A stretch of DNA of 64,000 nt from NCBI RefSeq assembly GCF_029846255.1, contig NZ_JARVWQ010000001.1, positions 310,001 to 374,000 on the forward strand. Direction: 5' to 3'. Position numbers and translations under genes: made by a program. Numbering within the stretch: position 1 is the first letter of the stretch; every line of letters begins with the position of its first letter. The notes under the pieces were generated by a model. That model was not told the origin of the DNA and made no database searches. It saw only the letters and a list, made by a program, of their open reading frames with translations. Positions 1 through 8,755 of this stretch are shown piece by piece. Source of the DNA: Amnibacterium sp. CER49. Lineage in GTDB: Bacteria > Actinomycetota > Actinomycetes > Actinomycetales > Microbacteriaceae.

Positions 1-787
1 CCGCCGCCAGCACCGGCGTCTCGGGGAAGCGGTCGAGCCGCGCGGCGAGGGACGCGCGGAGCGGCTCGAGGAGCGCATCCCCGGCCCGGACGAGCCCGCC
101 ACCGACGACGATCGTCGCCGGTGCCGTGAGCGCGATCGCCCACGCGAGCACCTCGGCGATCGCCTCGACGGTCTCGGTCCACATCGCGGCCGCGCGGGCG
201 TCGCCGGCGTCCCGGGCGGAGAGCACGTCCTTCGCCTCGTCGGCACCGAACCGGCGGGCGAGACCGCCCGCCGAGGCGATCTCCTCGACGCGGAGGCCCG
301 CGTACGGCCCGGACCGGTGACGGAGCTGGCCCGCCTCACCGGCGTACGCGGTGCCGAGCGGGCTCCCGTCCTCGTCGACCCAGGCGAGCGCGAGGCCGGT
401 GCCGATCGGGGCGAAGAGGAGGCTCCCGTCCCGTCCCCGGCCCGCGCCCGCGAGGCGCTCCCCCGCCGCGCCGGCGCGGACGTCCTGCGCGACGACCACC
501 GGACGGCCGATACGGGCCGCCACGAGCGAGCCGATGGGCACCTGCTGCCAGCCGAGGTTCACGGACCTCCGGCACACGCCGGCGGCGGCGTCGACGATCC
601 CCGGGACGGCGAGACCCACCGCGGTGACGTCACCGGCGGCGCGCACCAGCTCGGCGACGAGGTCGGCGGTGCGCTCGCCGGTGGTGTCGCCCCGCGGGGT
701 GGGGACCGTGCCCGCGACCCCGCCGGACCCGTCCTCGCGCCAGGTCTTCACCGCTGTGCCGCCGACGTCGACCCCCAGAACCGCCAT
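1..787 (-). CDS. ROK family sugar kinase or regulator-like protein, C-terminus beyond window
   Basis: The frame runs from an ATG at 787 through the left window edge (about 262 residues visible). The N-terminus has the ROK/actin-fold phosphate-1 motif (GVDVGGTAVK), and an aspartate in AQDVRAG sits where the catalytic base is expected, followed by GTG and GEAGQ turns. ROK proteins phosphorylate hexoses or act as sugar-responsive repressors; no N-terminal HTH is present here, so a kinase is favoured. The cysteine cluster (CxCGxxGCxE) that binds zinc in most ROK kinases is absent: after GEAGQ the chain goes to HRSGPYAG with no cysteine. A GGAAGG ribosome site lies 8 bases upstream of the start. 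It is divergent from the oxidoreductase at 888, in a sugar catabolic locus. Confidence 0.85.
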   Translation of the reverse strand, partial: MAVLGVDVGGTAVKTWREDGSGGVAGTVPTPRGDTTGERTADLVAELVRAAGDVTAVGLAVPGIVDAAAGVCRRSVNLGWQQVPIGSLVAARIGRPVVVAQDVRAGAAGERLAGAGRGRDGSLLFAPIGTGLALAWVDEDGSPLGTAYAGEAGQLRHRSGPYAGLRVEEIASAGGLARRFGADEAKDVLSARDAGDARAAAMWTETVEAIAEVLAWAIALTAPATIVVGGGLVRAGDALLEPLRASLAARLDRFPETPVLAA

Positions 788-841
788 GCCGCCAGCCTTC
801 CGCATCGCCAGGACCCGGCTCGGGGAATCGCGCTGTCGGAA

Positions 842-857
842 TGCGCACTTCGGCGCC
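842..857. promoter_or_regulatory. putative operator, TGCGCACTTCGGCGCC
   Basis: This 16-base block lies between the divergent ROK and Gfo/Idh genes. A near copy (TTGCGCACTTCGCGCC) sits in the DeoR-GH4 intergenic region at 2941, and a related GCGCACTCG block lies at 9141. Recurrence at three promoters of one sugar locus suggests a shared repressor site, perhaps for the DeoR protein encoded here. The assignment is inference. Confidence 0.4.
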
Positions 858-874
858 GCCCGCCTCCGCGGCGG

Positions 875-880
875 CATACT
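875..880 (+). promoter_or_regulatory. -10 element CATACT of a leaderless promoter
   Basis: The hexamer CATACT ends 7 bases before the ATG at 888, and there is no Shine-Dalgarno sequence between them. This spacing puts the transcription start at or next to the start codon, as at many other genes of this window. Confidence 0.5.
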
Positions 881-887
881 CGCCCGA

Positions 888-2063
888 ATGAGCGAGGGCA
901 ACGGCGGCGCGCTGCGCGTCGGCATCATCGGGATCGGGCAGCGCGCGGAGATCGCCGAGCACGTCGGGCGCACGGACACGCCCGCTCGGCTCGTCGCGGC
1001 GGTCGACACCACGGAGGCGGGGCGGGCCCGCGCCGCGAAGTGGTTCTCCCCCGATGTCGCCGTGCACGCGCGGGTCGAGGACGCCGTCGCCGCGGGGCTC
1101 GACGCCGCGATCGTCACGACGCCGGACGACACGCACGCCGCCGTGACCCTGCCGCTGCTCGAGGCCGGTATCTCGGTCTACCTCGAGAAGCCGATGGCGA
1201 TCACCCTGGCGGACTGCGACCGCCTCCTCGAGGCCGCGGTCAGCAGCGGTGCCCGGCTGTACGTCGGGCACAACATGCGGCACAGCGCGGTCGTGAAGCA
1301 GATGAAGCAGCTGATCGACGCGGGTGAGATCGGCGACGTGAAGGCGGTGTGGTGCCGCCACTTCGTCGGCAACGGCGGGGACTACTACTTCAAGGACTGG
1401 CACGCCGAGCGGGCGCGGGTGAACTCCCTGCTCCTGCAGAAGGCCAGTCACGACATCGACGTGATCCACTGGCTCGCGGGACGCTCGACGAAGCGCGTCA
1501 CGGGGCTCGGGACCCTCACCGTCTACGGCGACGTGACCGACCGGCGCAGCCACGACGGCGAGGTGATGCCGGAGTGGTTCTCGTTCGACAACTGGCCGCC
1601 CCTCGAGCAGACCGCCCTGAACCCGGTCATCGACGTCGAGGACGTCTCGATGATGCTCATGGACCTCGGTGACGGGGTCACCGCCTCCTACGAGCAGTGC
1701 CACTTCACGCCCGACTACTGGCGGAACTACACGGTGATCGGCACGCGGGGCCGCCTGGAGAACTTCGGCGACACCCCCGGCGGTGTGATCCGCATCTGGA
1801 ACCGCCGCCGCACGTGGTCCCTCGAGGGCGACATCGAGGTCCCCATCCAGGGCGAGGGGGAAGGGCACGAGCAGGCGGACTTCCTGACCATGGCCGAGTT
1901 CCTCCGCCACGTCGCCACCGGTGCCCCGACCGCGGTGTCGCCGATCGCCGCTCGCGAGGCCGTCGCCGCAGGCGCCCTCGCCGCGGAGTCCCTCCGCGAC
2001 GGCAGCACGCCCCGCGACATCCCGCAGCTCGACCCCGCGCTGGTCGCCCACTTCGGCGGGTGA
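888..2063 (+). CDS. Gfo/Idh/MocA family NAD(P)-dependent oxidoreductase
   Basis: 391 residues. The N-terminal Rossmann fold begins near residue 9 with VGIIGIGQRAE, and the family's EKP motif (YLEKPMAIT, about residue 100) supplies the lysine that binds cofactor and substrate. A histidine in SHDIDVIHWLAG fits the catalytic region of the C-terminal domain. These enzymes oxidise or reduce sugars and cyclitols at a ring carbon. It sits between a ROK gene and a DeoR-GH4 pair, so a role in sugar catabolism is likely; the substrate is unknown. The frame stays open upstream of 888, but the ATG at 888 directly precedes conserved sequence and follows a -10 element, so it is taken as the start. Confidence 0.9.
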   Translation: MSEGNGGALRVGIIGIGQRAEIAEHVGRTDTPARLVAAVDTTEAGRARAAKWFSPDVAVHARVEDAVAAGLDAAIVTTPDDTHAAVTLPLLEAGISVYLEKPMAITLADCDRLLEAAVSSGARLYVGHNMRHSAVVKQMKQLIDAGEIGDVKAVWCRHFVGNGGDYYFKDWHAERARVNSLLLQKASHDIDVIHWLAGRSTKRVTGLGTLTVYGDVTDRRSHDGEVMPEWFSFDNWPPLEQTALNPVIDVEDVSMMLMDLGDGVTASYEQCHFTPDYWRNYTVIGTRGRLENFGDTPGGVIRIWNRRRTWSLEGDIEVPIQGEGEGHEQADFLTMAEFLRHVATGAPTAVSPIAAREAVAAGALAAESLRDGSTPRDIPQLDPALVAHFGG

Positions 2064-2091
2064 CCGCACCGCTCCTCCGGGAGCCGCCCGG

Positions 2092-2907
2092 TCAGCGACG
2101 AGGCTCGACCAGGTGGATCGTCACGCCGGCGTCCCGCAGCCGCTCCAGCTCGTCGCGGTCGGCGGTCGTGTCGGTGACGAGCACGTCGATCTCGCTCGTG
2201 TCCGCCATCTTCGCGAAGGTCACCCGGCCCACCTTCGAGCCGTCGGCGACCACCATCACCCGCTGGGCGTGCTCCACCATCGCGTGGTTCGTCCGTGCCT
2301 CCACCTCGTCGTGGGTGGTCGCCCCGCCACCGGCGCTGATGCCGTCGACGCCGAGGATGGCGGTGCCGACGTTCACGGCCTTGAAGGTGTTCTCGGCGAG
2401 CACGCCGACCGCTTCGAAGGAGCTCGAACGCACCATGCCGCCCGTCAGGATCACCTTCGTGGTGGGACGAGCCGCGAGCTCGAGCGCGATCGTCAGCGCG
2501 TTCGTGATGATCGTGAGCTGCGTGCGCCGGGAGAGGGCCTTCGCGATCTCCGCGGTGGTGGTGCCGCCGGTGAGCGCCACCGCGTAGTGGCCGGCGGGGA
2601 TCAGCTCGGCGGCCCGGAACGCGATGCGGCGCTTCGCCTCGGGTGCCTGGAGGTCCCGCAGGTGCACCGGCATCTCGTCGTGCACCGCTTGGGGCCGCGC
2701 GCCGCCGTGGGTGCGGATGAGCAGGCCCTGGTCCTCCATGTCGGCGAGGTCCCGGCGCAGCGTCGCCGCCGAGACCTTCAGCTCGGCGGCCAGCTCGGCG
2801 AGCCCCACCGCTCCCCGGCTGTTCACCGACTTCAGCACGGCGAGCATCCGGTCGGCACGCTTCGCCGATGCCACGTGCGGGAGCCGCAACCCTGCCGGCT
2901 GGCCCAT
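2092..2907 (-). CDS. DeoR/GlpR family transcriptional repressor
   Basis: 271 residues. An N-terminal DeoR-type winged helix-turn-helix (about residues 15-70, with VGLAELAAELKVSAATLRRDL) is followed by a DeoRC effector domain of the sugar-isomerase fold, with GGTTTAEIAKAL and TNALTIALEL as ligand-binding loops. Family members sense phosphorylated sugars and repress neighbouring catabolic genes. The ATG at 2907 is chosen because a GGAGGAGG ribosome site sits just upstream, although the frame is open further. It is divergent from the GH4 gene at 3011 with about 100 bp between, where two TGCGCA motifs lie, so it probably controls both genes. Confidence 0.92.
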   Translation of the reverse strand: MGQPAGLRLPHVASAKRADRMLAVLKSVNSRGAVGLAELAAELKVSAATLRRDLADMEDQGLLIRTHGGARPQAVHDEMPVHLRDLQAPEAKRRIAFRAAELIPAGHYAVALTGGTTTAEIAKALSRRTQLTIITNALTIALELAARPTTKVILTGGMVRSSSFEAVGVLAENTFKAVNVGTAILGVDGISAGGGATTHDEVEARTNHAMVEHAQRVMVVADGSKVGRVTFAKMADTSEIDVLVTDTTADRDELERLRDAGVTIHLVEPRR

Positions 2908-2940
2908 GGGATCCTCCTCCGCCAGAAACGAGCAGCAGGA

Positions 2941-2991
2941 TTGCGCACTTCGCGCCGGTGACGCAACGAGGCTGGCGGGAGTGCGCAGTCC
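2941..2991. promoter_or_regulatory. putative paired TGCGCA operator between DeoR and GH4 genes
   Basis: Two TGCGCA cores lie at 2942 and 2982 in the divergent intergenic region. The first is embedded in TTGCGCACTTCGCGCC, nearly identical to the block at 842. The arrangement fits a repressor that binds repeated sites and controls both genes. This is inference from recurrence and position. Confidence 0.4.
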
Positions 2992-3010
2992 CGCTGCAAG
3001 GATCGGCGGC

Positions 3011-4303
3011 ATGCCTTCCGTCGCCTTCATCGGTGCGGGGAGCGTGGTGTTCACCCGCCAGCTCCTCGCGGACCTCCTCCGCTCCCCCGAGCTCCACGAC
3101 ATCGACCTCCGCCTCCACGACATCGACCCGGAGCGGCTCGCCGTCGCCGAGGGCACCGCCCGGCAGGTGGCGGAGCGCTCGGGCGCGTCCATCACGCTGA
3201 CCGCCACCCCCGACCGCCGCGTCGCCGTCGAGGGCGCCGACTTCGTGGTGAACATGGTGCAGATCGGCGGCATCGCCGGCACGCGCCGCGACCTCGAGAT
3301 CCCGGCCAGGTACGGCCTGCTGCAGACGATCGGCGACACGACCGGCGTCGGCGGCGTCTTCCGCGGCCTGCGCACCTTCCCGTTCCTGTCGGCGCTGCTG
3401 AAGGACATGCAGGAGCTCTGCCCGAACGCCCTGTTCCTCAACTACACGAACCCGATGGCGATGAACGTGTGGTGGGCCTCCGTCGTCGCTCCGGAGATCA
3501 GGACGCTCGGGCTCTGCCACAGCGTCTACTGGACCGTCGACGGTCTCTGCGAGCTCGTCGGCGTGCCGCTCGAGGGCACGCACTTCCGGGCCGCGGGCGT
3601 CAACCACCAGGCGTGGCTGCTCGAGTGGAGCCGGGACGGCGAGAGCCTGTACCCCGCGCTGCAGCAGAAGATCCGCGAGGACCCGGAGCTCGAGCGGCGC
3701 GTGCGCGTCGAGATCTACAAGCGGATCGGCTACTACCCGACGGAGACCAGCGAGCACTCGAGCGAGTACCTCTCCTGGTTCCTCCGATCGAAGGAGCAGA
3801 TCGAGCGGTTCCGGCTCGAGCCCCTGCAGTACGTGGGGATCAGCGAGGAGAACGTCGCGGAGTTCGAGGACGCGAAGGCGGCGCTCGCCTCGGGGCGCCC
3901 GCTCGAGCTCCACGAGGGTGCGGCGGAGTACGCCCCGCAGGTGATCCACTCGATCGTCACCGGCACCCGGCGCGAGATCCACGCGAACGTGCCGAACCAC
4001 GGGCTCATCGACAACCTGCCGGAGGGCGCGGCGGTCGAGGTGCCGCACATCGTCGACGGCGACGGTGTCCGCGCGGTCCCGATGGGGGCCCTGCCCCCGC
4101 AGGCCGCCGCCCTGAACCGCTCCTACCTCAACGTCGCGGGCCTCGCCATCGAGGCGATGCGCACCGGGTCGAAGGAGCTGGTGCGGCAGGCGGTGCTCGT
4201 CGACCCGAACGCCGCCTCGACCCTCACCCCCGAGCAGATCTGGGCGCTCTGCGACGAGCTCACCGCCGCGCACGGGGAGCTCATGCCGGAGGCGCTGCGC
4301 TGA
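3011..4303 (+). CDS. GH4 family glycosidase (MelA/AglA type, NAD- and Mn-dependent)
   Basis: 430 residues, the usual GH4 length. The N-terminal NAD-binding motif is FIGAGSVVF (residues 6-14). NYTNPMAMN (144-152), the metal-binding Cys169-His170 in GLCHSV and the second metal ligand His199 in GVNHQAW are all present. GH4 enzymes cleave glycosides by transient oxidation at C3 and elimination, using NAD+ and Mn2+. The CHS motif places it with alpha-galactosidase/alpha-glucosidase/alpha-glucuronidase members rather than 6-phospho-beta-glucosidases; the exact substrate is not readable. AAGGAT lies 7 bases before the ATG, which suggests leaderless transcription. A paralogue lies at 12380. Confidence 0.93.
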   Translation: MPSVAFIGAGSVVFTRQLLADLLRSPELHDIDLRLHDIDPERLAVAEGTARQVAERSGASITLTATPDRRVAVEGADFVVNMVQIGGIAGTRRDLEIPARYGLLQTIGDTTGVGGVFRGLRTFPFLSALLKDMQELCPNALFLNYTNPMAMNVWWASVVAPEIRTLGLCHSVYWTVDGLCELVGVPLEGTHFRAAGVNHQAWLLEWSRDGESLYPALQQKIREDPELERRVRVEIYKRIGYYPTETSEHSSEYLSWFLRSKEQIERFRLEPLQYVGISEENVAEFEDAKAALASGRPLELHEGAAEYAPQVIHSIVTGTRREIHANVPNHGLIDNLPEGAAVEVPHIVDGDGVRAVPMGALPPQAAALNRSYLNVAGLAIEAMRTGSKELVRQAVLVDPNAASTLTPEQIWALCDELTAAHGELMPEALR

Positions 4304-4327
4304 CCTCGGCCTGATCCCCCGCCGCAG

Positions 4328-4365
4328 CCCGGCCTCGCCCCGCCACCGTGCGGGCGGGGCCGGGT
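4328..4365. terminator. hairpin between convergent genes
   Basis: GCCCCGCC (4337-4344) pairs perfectly with GGCGGGGC (4353-4360) around an 8-base loop, and flanking CCCG/CGGG bases can extend the stem. It lies between the converging GH4 (end 4303) and amidohydrolase (end 4424) genes. There is no U-tract, which is common in this GC range. Confidence 0.5.
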
Positions 4366-4423
4366 CGGCGCGCCACCACCGACTCGGCGCAGGCGTCAGG
4401 GTCCGTCGCCTGCGACGGGACGA

Positions 4424-5476
4424 CTAGGCGATCGCCGCGCCGAGCTGCGGGACCAGCCGGGCCGCGTTGCCGCCGTAGACCGCCCGGAGCGCCTCGTCGG
4501 GCAGGTCGGCGCCGGAGATCCGCCACCGACCGCTCGACGAGGGCTCCTCGCCGTCGTGCGGGAAGTGCTCGTCCGCGGTCTCGAGGAACCGGAAGTGCCG
4601 GCGGTACACCTCCGCGAGGCCGGTGTCCGTCGTGTAGCCGTCGGGTGCGGCAGGCAGCGTGTCCGTGCCGAAGAGCACGCGGTCCGGGAAGCGGACGACG
4701 AGGTCGCGGAACGCGCGAGGCTGCCGCCCGAGCTGCGCGAGGCGCGCCGCGATGTCGATGTGGAAACGCGGATGCCGCTCGAGCATCCCCGCGACCCAGC
4801 CGAGGTTCTCCGCGTAGCAGCCGCCGTGCACGGCCACGAACGTCGTCGCGGGATGCGCGGCCACGACGCGCTCCATCGCGGTGATGAGCCGCTCGAACCG
4901 CGGGAAGCGCGGAGCCGCGAAGGACCAGTCAGGCCGCTCGAGCAGCTGCTCGTACGCCTCGTTCAGTCCGTCGACGGGGCGGAAGAACGCGACGGGGTCG
5001 GCGACGTGCCACCACACCGGCATGCCCGCCTCCGCTGCAGCGTCCCAGAGGGGACCGAGCCGCGGGTCGTCGGGCATCAGGAGGGCGCCGTCACCGTCCT
5101 CGAGCCCGAGGCCGAGGTCCTTCCAGACCTTGACCCCGGCGGCGCCCGCAGCGGCGGAGCGCAGCAGCCCCTCGGCGAGCAGATCCGGCCAGCCGGGCCG
5201 ACCGAGCAGCGCCCAGTCCGGGTGGCAGAAGGTGGCGATGCGGCCCGGGTGAGCCCGGTCGAAGCGGTCGAGGTTCGCCTCGAGCTCGTCCCCCGCCCGG
5301 CCGTCCAGGTTCACGAAGCCGCGGACGCCGAGCGCCTCGGTCGCGGCGAGCCACTCGTCGACGTCGCCGAGGAGCCACTCGCCCTCCCTGCCGACCCAGG
5401 AGGACAGCCACCGCCCGAGGTGGGTGTGCGCGTCGACGGCCGGGTGGCGCGCCGCCTCGGGCACGTGGACGTCCAC
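4424..5476 (-). CDS. amidohydrolase-2 family TIM-barrel hydrolase (possible sugar lactonase)
   Basis: 350 residues. VDAHTHLGRW near residue 14 is the HxH metal motif of the amidohydrolase superfamily. Later HPDWAL, WWHVADP, AVHGGCYAE and FGTDTLPAAP supply further metal and substrate positions, ending with the barrel aspartate in GTD. The family contains uronic-acid lactonases, decarboxylases and amidases. In an operon-like position after a sugar ABC importer a lactonase-like role is plausible but not shown. The GTG start at 5476 has GGAG 6 bases upstream. The gap of about 150 bp to the permease gene upstream holds no other gene. Confidence 0.85.
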   Translation of the reverse strand: MDVHVPEAARHPAVDAHTHLGRWLSSWVGREGEWLLGDVDEWLAATEALGVRGFVNLDGRAGDELEANLDRFDRAHPGRIATFCHPDWALLGRPGWPDLLAEGLLRSAAAGAAGVKVWKDLGLGLEDGDGALLMPDDPRLGPLWDAAAEAGMPVWWHVADPVAFFRPVDGLNEAYEQLLERPDWSFAAPRFPRFERLITAMERVVAAHPATTFVAVHGGCYAENLGWVAGMLERHPRFHIDIAARLAQLGRQPRAFRDLVVRFPDRVLFGTDTLPAAPDGYTTDTGLAEVYRRHFRFLETADEHFPHDGEEPSSSGRWRISGADLPDEALRAVYGGNAARLVPQLGAAIA

Positions 5477-5629
5477 GACGAGCTCCGTGCGGGGACGGTA
5501 CGCCTCGAGCGGGAGCGGGAGCGGGTCGGGCCTGGATGCGGCGTCGATGATCGGGATCCTTCGGTACGCGGCGCCGCTGCGCCGGGATCAGTGGGTGGCG
5601 GCCCCGCCGCTGACGCCGTGCGGGCTGCG

Positions 5630-6502
5630 CTAGCCCTTGAGCCCCGAGAACGTCATGGTGGCGACGAACTGCTTCTGCGCCGCGACGAAGAAGAGGACGA
5701 GCGGCAGGGTCGCGACCACGTTGCCGGCCATGAGGAGCGCCCAGTCCGTGCGCCGCACGCCCTGGAAGTTCGCCATGCCGAGCTGGAGCGTGAAGGCCCC
5801 CGGGTTGTTGATCGCGATGATCGGCCAGACGAGGTCGTTCCAGGCACCGAGCAGCGTGAAGATCGCGAGGGTGGCGAGCGCGGGCTTGGCGAGCGGGAGC
5901 ACGATGCGCCAGAAGACCTGGAGCCGGTTGCAGCCGTCGATGAGCCCCGCCTCCTCCAGCTCGGCCGGGAGCGACAGGAAGAACTGGCGCATGAGGAACA
6001 CGCCGAACGAGCTCGCGAGCCACGGCACGATCGCCGCGCCGAGGGTGTCCGTCAGCCCGACGCTCGCGAACATCACGAAGGTCGGGATCATCAGCACCTG
6101 GGTGGGGATCATGATCGTCGCGAGGATGCCGAAGAAGCCGAAGTTCTTGCCGTGGAACCTCAGCCGCGCGAACCCGTACCCGGCGAGCGAGCAGAGCACG
6201 AGGTTCGACACGATCGCGACCACGGACACGATGACCGTGTTGCCGAGCCACCGCAGGATGTCGGACTGGGCGAAGAGCCGCTGGAAGCCGCTCAGCGTGA
6301 GGTGGCTCGGGATGAAGGGCGGCGGGTACTGGATCAGCTCCGCGGAGGGTGAGAGCGCCGCGAGGAACATCTGCAGCAGCGGCACCGCGAAGACGAACGC
6401 GATCGGGATGAGCGCGATGTGCCGGGGGCTGAACGGCAGCATGCGGCGCCGGCCCCGGGCGCGCGGGGCGGCGGCCGTCGGGCGGCGGAGCACGGCGGTC
6501 AT
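5630..6502 (-). CDS. ABC sugar importer inner-membrane protein (MalG/CUT1 type)
   Basis: 290 residues with about six membrane segments. The coupling-helix EAA motif is visible (EEAGLIDGCNRLQVFWRIVLP, positions about 190-210), and the FQRLF/LGNT opening is typical of the second permease of CUT1 carbohydrate importers. It passes glycosides through the membrane together with the permease encoded just upstream. Its ATG overlaps the stop of that gene (ATGA at 6499-6502), so translation is probably coupled. No ATPase gene is in the operon; a shared MsiK-type ATPase encoded elsewhere is expected for this transporter class. Confidence 0.93.
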   Translation of the reverse strand: MTAVLRRPTAAAPRARGRRRMLPFSPRHIALIPIAFVFAVPLLQMFLAALSPSAELIQYPPPFIPSHLTLSGFQRLFAQSDILRWLGNTVIVSVVAIVSNLVLCSLAGYGFARLRFHGKNFGFFGILATIMIPTQVLMIPTFVMFASVGLTDTLGAAIVPWLASSFGVFLMRQFFLSLPAELEEAGLIDGCNRLQVFWRIVLPLAKPALATLAIFTLLGAWNDLVWPIIAINNPGAFTLQLGMANFQGVRRTDWALLMAGNVVATLPLVLFFVAAQKQFVATMTFSGLKG

Positions 6503-7434
6503 CAGATCACCTCGCTCGACCTGCGGCGCGACACCAGCACGAAGATCAGGGTGACGATGAGCGTGCCGCCGAAGAGCACGTAGGCGACCGCCGAGCCGTA
6601 GCCGAACTGGAACTGGTGGAACGCGGTGTCCCAGAGGTAGTAGACGATCGTCTCCGTCGCGTTCAGGGGGCCGCCCCGCGTCGTCGTGTAAACGAGGTCG
6701 AACAGCTGGGTCGCCTGCACCGTCTGCCAGATCGTGACGAAGACCGTCACGGCGGCGAGCTCCGGCCAGACCACCTTCCAGAAGGCCTGCCAGCGGTTCG
6801 CGCCGTCGATGGCGGCCGCCTCGAGGAGCTCGGCCGGGATGTCCTGGAGCGCGGCGAGGTAGATCACGGTCGTGAAAGCCGCGGACCCCCACAGCGACAT
6901 GATCGCGATGACGAGCATGGCCTGGTGTCGGTCCGTCAGCCAGCCCTGCTGCGGCAGCCCGACCACCCCGAGCACGTGGTTCACGATGCCGAACTGCTGG
7001 TCGAACAGGTAGTTGGTGAGGATGCCGGTGGTCGCCGGGGAGACGACGAACGGCACGAAGATCGCCGTCCGGTAGACGCCCACGAACCGGATGCGCCCGT
7101 TCAGCAGCAGCGCGAGCACGAGGCCGGCGAGCACCGAGGCGGGGACGAAGAGCACGACGTAGAGCGCCGTGTGCCCGAAGGCGTCCCAGAACTGCTGGTC
7201 GCCCACGATCTCGGCGTAGTTGCCGCCGCCGAGGAACGTGGGGGTGCTGAACCCGTTCCACTTCTCGAGGGACAGCAGGAATGCCCACGCCGCCGGGAAG
7301 ATGGACAGACCGAGGATGAGGATCGTGGCCGGAGCGACGAACCCCCACCCCTCGACCGTGCGCTTCGCCGAGCCGAGGCGCCGGGCCCGTGCCCTGCTCG
7401 GACTGCCTCGGAGCACCGCGGTGTGCGTCACCAC
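6502..7434 (-). CDS. ABC sugar importer inner-membrane protein (MalF/CUT1 type)
   Basis: 310 residues, about six membrane segments, and the EAA coupling motif EAAAIDGANRWQAFWKVVWP near residue 220. It forms the heterodimeric channel with the downstream MalG-type subunit. The GTG start at 7434 follows the stop of the binding-protein gene (7436-7438) by one base, so the three importer genes form a tight operon in the order binding protein, MalF-type, MalG-type. A second GTG codon follows at once and could also serve as the start. Confidence 0.93.
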   Translation of the reverse strand: MVTHTAVLRGSPSRARARRLGSAKRTVEGWGFVAPATILILGLSIFPAAWAFLLSLEKWNGFSTPTFLGGGNYAEIVGDQQFWDAFGHTALYVVLFVPASVLAGLVLALLLNGRIRFVGVYRTAIFVPFVVSPATTGILTNYLFDQQFGIVNHVLGVVGLPQQGWLTDRHQAMLVIAIMSLWGSAAFTTVIYLAALQDIPAELLEAAAIDGANRWQAFWKVVWPELAAVTVFVTIWQTVQATQLFDLVYTTTRGGPLNATETIVYYLWDTAFHQFQFGYGSAVAYVLFGGTLIVTLIFVLVSRRRSSEVI

Positions 7435-7435
7435 G

Positions 7436-8755
7436 TCACCCCTTCGCGAGCGCCGAGTCGGCCGCCGAGGCGGCCTGCTTCAGCGCGGAGGCCGGGTCGC
7501 CCTGCCCCTGCAGCACGCCCGCCACCGCCTTGCCGAAGGCGGTGGAGAGACCCGGGTAGCCGGACACGGTGGGCCGCGCGAACTTCACGTTCTTGAAGTT
7601 CGCGATCATCACGTCGACCCCCGGATACTCCTTGAGGAAGGCCTGGTACTCGGGCATGCTCTGCTCGGCCGCGGGGCGCATGGGGAGGTTGCCGAGCGCC
7701 ACGTTGTAGCGCACGTCCTGGGCCGGGTCGGTCAGCCACTTGATGAGCTGGTACGACCAGTAGCTGCGGTTCGCGTCCTTGTGGTCGAACAGCGCCCAGA
7801 TGTCGGGGCCCGAGACCGTGGTGTGGTCGCCGTTCGTCCCGGGCAGGAACGCCACGCCGTAGTCCGTGTGGGCGTCCTTGAGGTTCGTCATCAGCCACGG
7901 CCCGTCCGGGATCATCGCGATGCGGCCGGAGGTGAAGAGGTTCTCGAACTTCTGGTCGGTCTGGTCGAGGTAGGTGCTCTTGTCGGTGACGGCCATCTGC
8001 TGGAGGAGCGTCAGCGAGTCGACCCCGGCCTTGGAGTCGAACGCCGACTTCTTGCCGTCGGAGCTGAGGATCTGGCCGCCGTGCTGCCAGAGCAGGGGCC
8101 AGAACCGCCAGGTGGTGTCCTCGGACCCGTCGACCGGGTAGGCGGTGCCGTAGATCTGCTTCGACTTGTCGGTGAGGCGCTTCGCCGCGCTGCGGAACTG
8201 GTCCCAGGTCCAGTCGTTCGTCGGGTAGGCCTCGTGCGCCGCGTCGAAGATCTTCTTGTTGTAGATGAGCGTGAGGTTGTCGATCACCGACGGGAAGCCG
8301 ATCGTCCTGCCGCCGGGGCTCGCCGTCTGCCGGCCGGAGGCCGGGAACTGGTCCCAGTGCACGGAGGGCTTCGCGACCAGCTTCGTGATGTCCTGCATGC
8401 GCCCGCTCGAGGCGAGGGCGCCGGTCCAGCTGCCGAAGGCGTAGGAGATGTCCGGGTACTTGTTGCTCGCGAACCCGGCGGTGACCTTCTGCAGGAGGTC
8501 GTCGACGGTCGGGGCTCCTGAGGAGACGTCGATCGTCACGTTCGGGTGGTCCTTGTGGAACTCCTGCGCGAGCTTGACCAGCGTCGCCTCCGGCGCGTCC
8601 GCCTGACCCGTCCACCAGGTGAGCTTGACCGGCGCCTTCGTGTCGACGGGCCCGGAGGACGACCCACCCGCGGTGCTGCACCCGGCGAGCAGGGCGCTGC
8701 TCAGCGCCGCCACCGCGACTCCGGCCACGAGCCTGAGGCCCGACTTCCGATTCAT
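7436..8755 (-). CDS. ABC importer extracellular solute-binding lipoprotein (CUT1)
   Basis: 439 residues. A lipoprotein signal peptide ends in the lipobox LLAGC with the modified Cys26, so the mature protein is tethered outside the membrane. The rest is a type I carbohydrate-binding protein, with LTWWTGQ at the start of the mature domain and an IPDGPWLMTNL ligand-pocket region. It binds the sugar or oligosaccharide delivered to the two downstream permeases. The ATG at 8755 has AAGGAG 8 bases upstream. The start codon overlaps the stop of an upstream reading frame that is a broken RidA tail. Confidence 0.93.
   Translation of the reverse strand: MNRKSGLRLVAGVAVAALSSALLAGCSTAGGSSSGPVDTKAPVKLTWWTGQADAPEATLVKLAQEFHKDHPNVTIDVSSGAPTVDDLLQKVTAGFASNKYPDISYAFGSWTGALASSGRMQDITKLVAKPSVHWDQFPASGRQTASPGGRTIGFPSVIDNLTLIYNKKIFDAAHEAYPTNDWTWDQFRSAAKRLTDKSKQIYGTAYPVDGSEDTTWRFWPLLWQHGGQILSSDGKKSAFDSKAGVDSLTLLQQMAVTDKSTYLDQTDQKFENLFTSGRIAMIPDGPWLMTNLKDAHTDYGVAFLPGTNGDHTTVSGPDIWALFDHKDANRSYWSYQLIKWLTDPAQDVRYNVALGNLPMRPAAEQSMPEYQAFLKEYPGVDVMIANFKNVKFARPTVSGYPGLSTAFGKAVAGVLQGQGDPASALKQAASAADSALAKG

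Noticed and set aside
5477-5629. Missing ATPase gene of the sugar importer
   Set aside because: The 150-bp gap holds no Walker motif in any frame; this importer class normally uses a shared ATPase from elsewhere.
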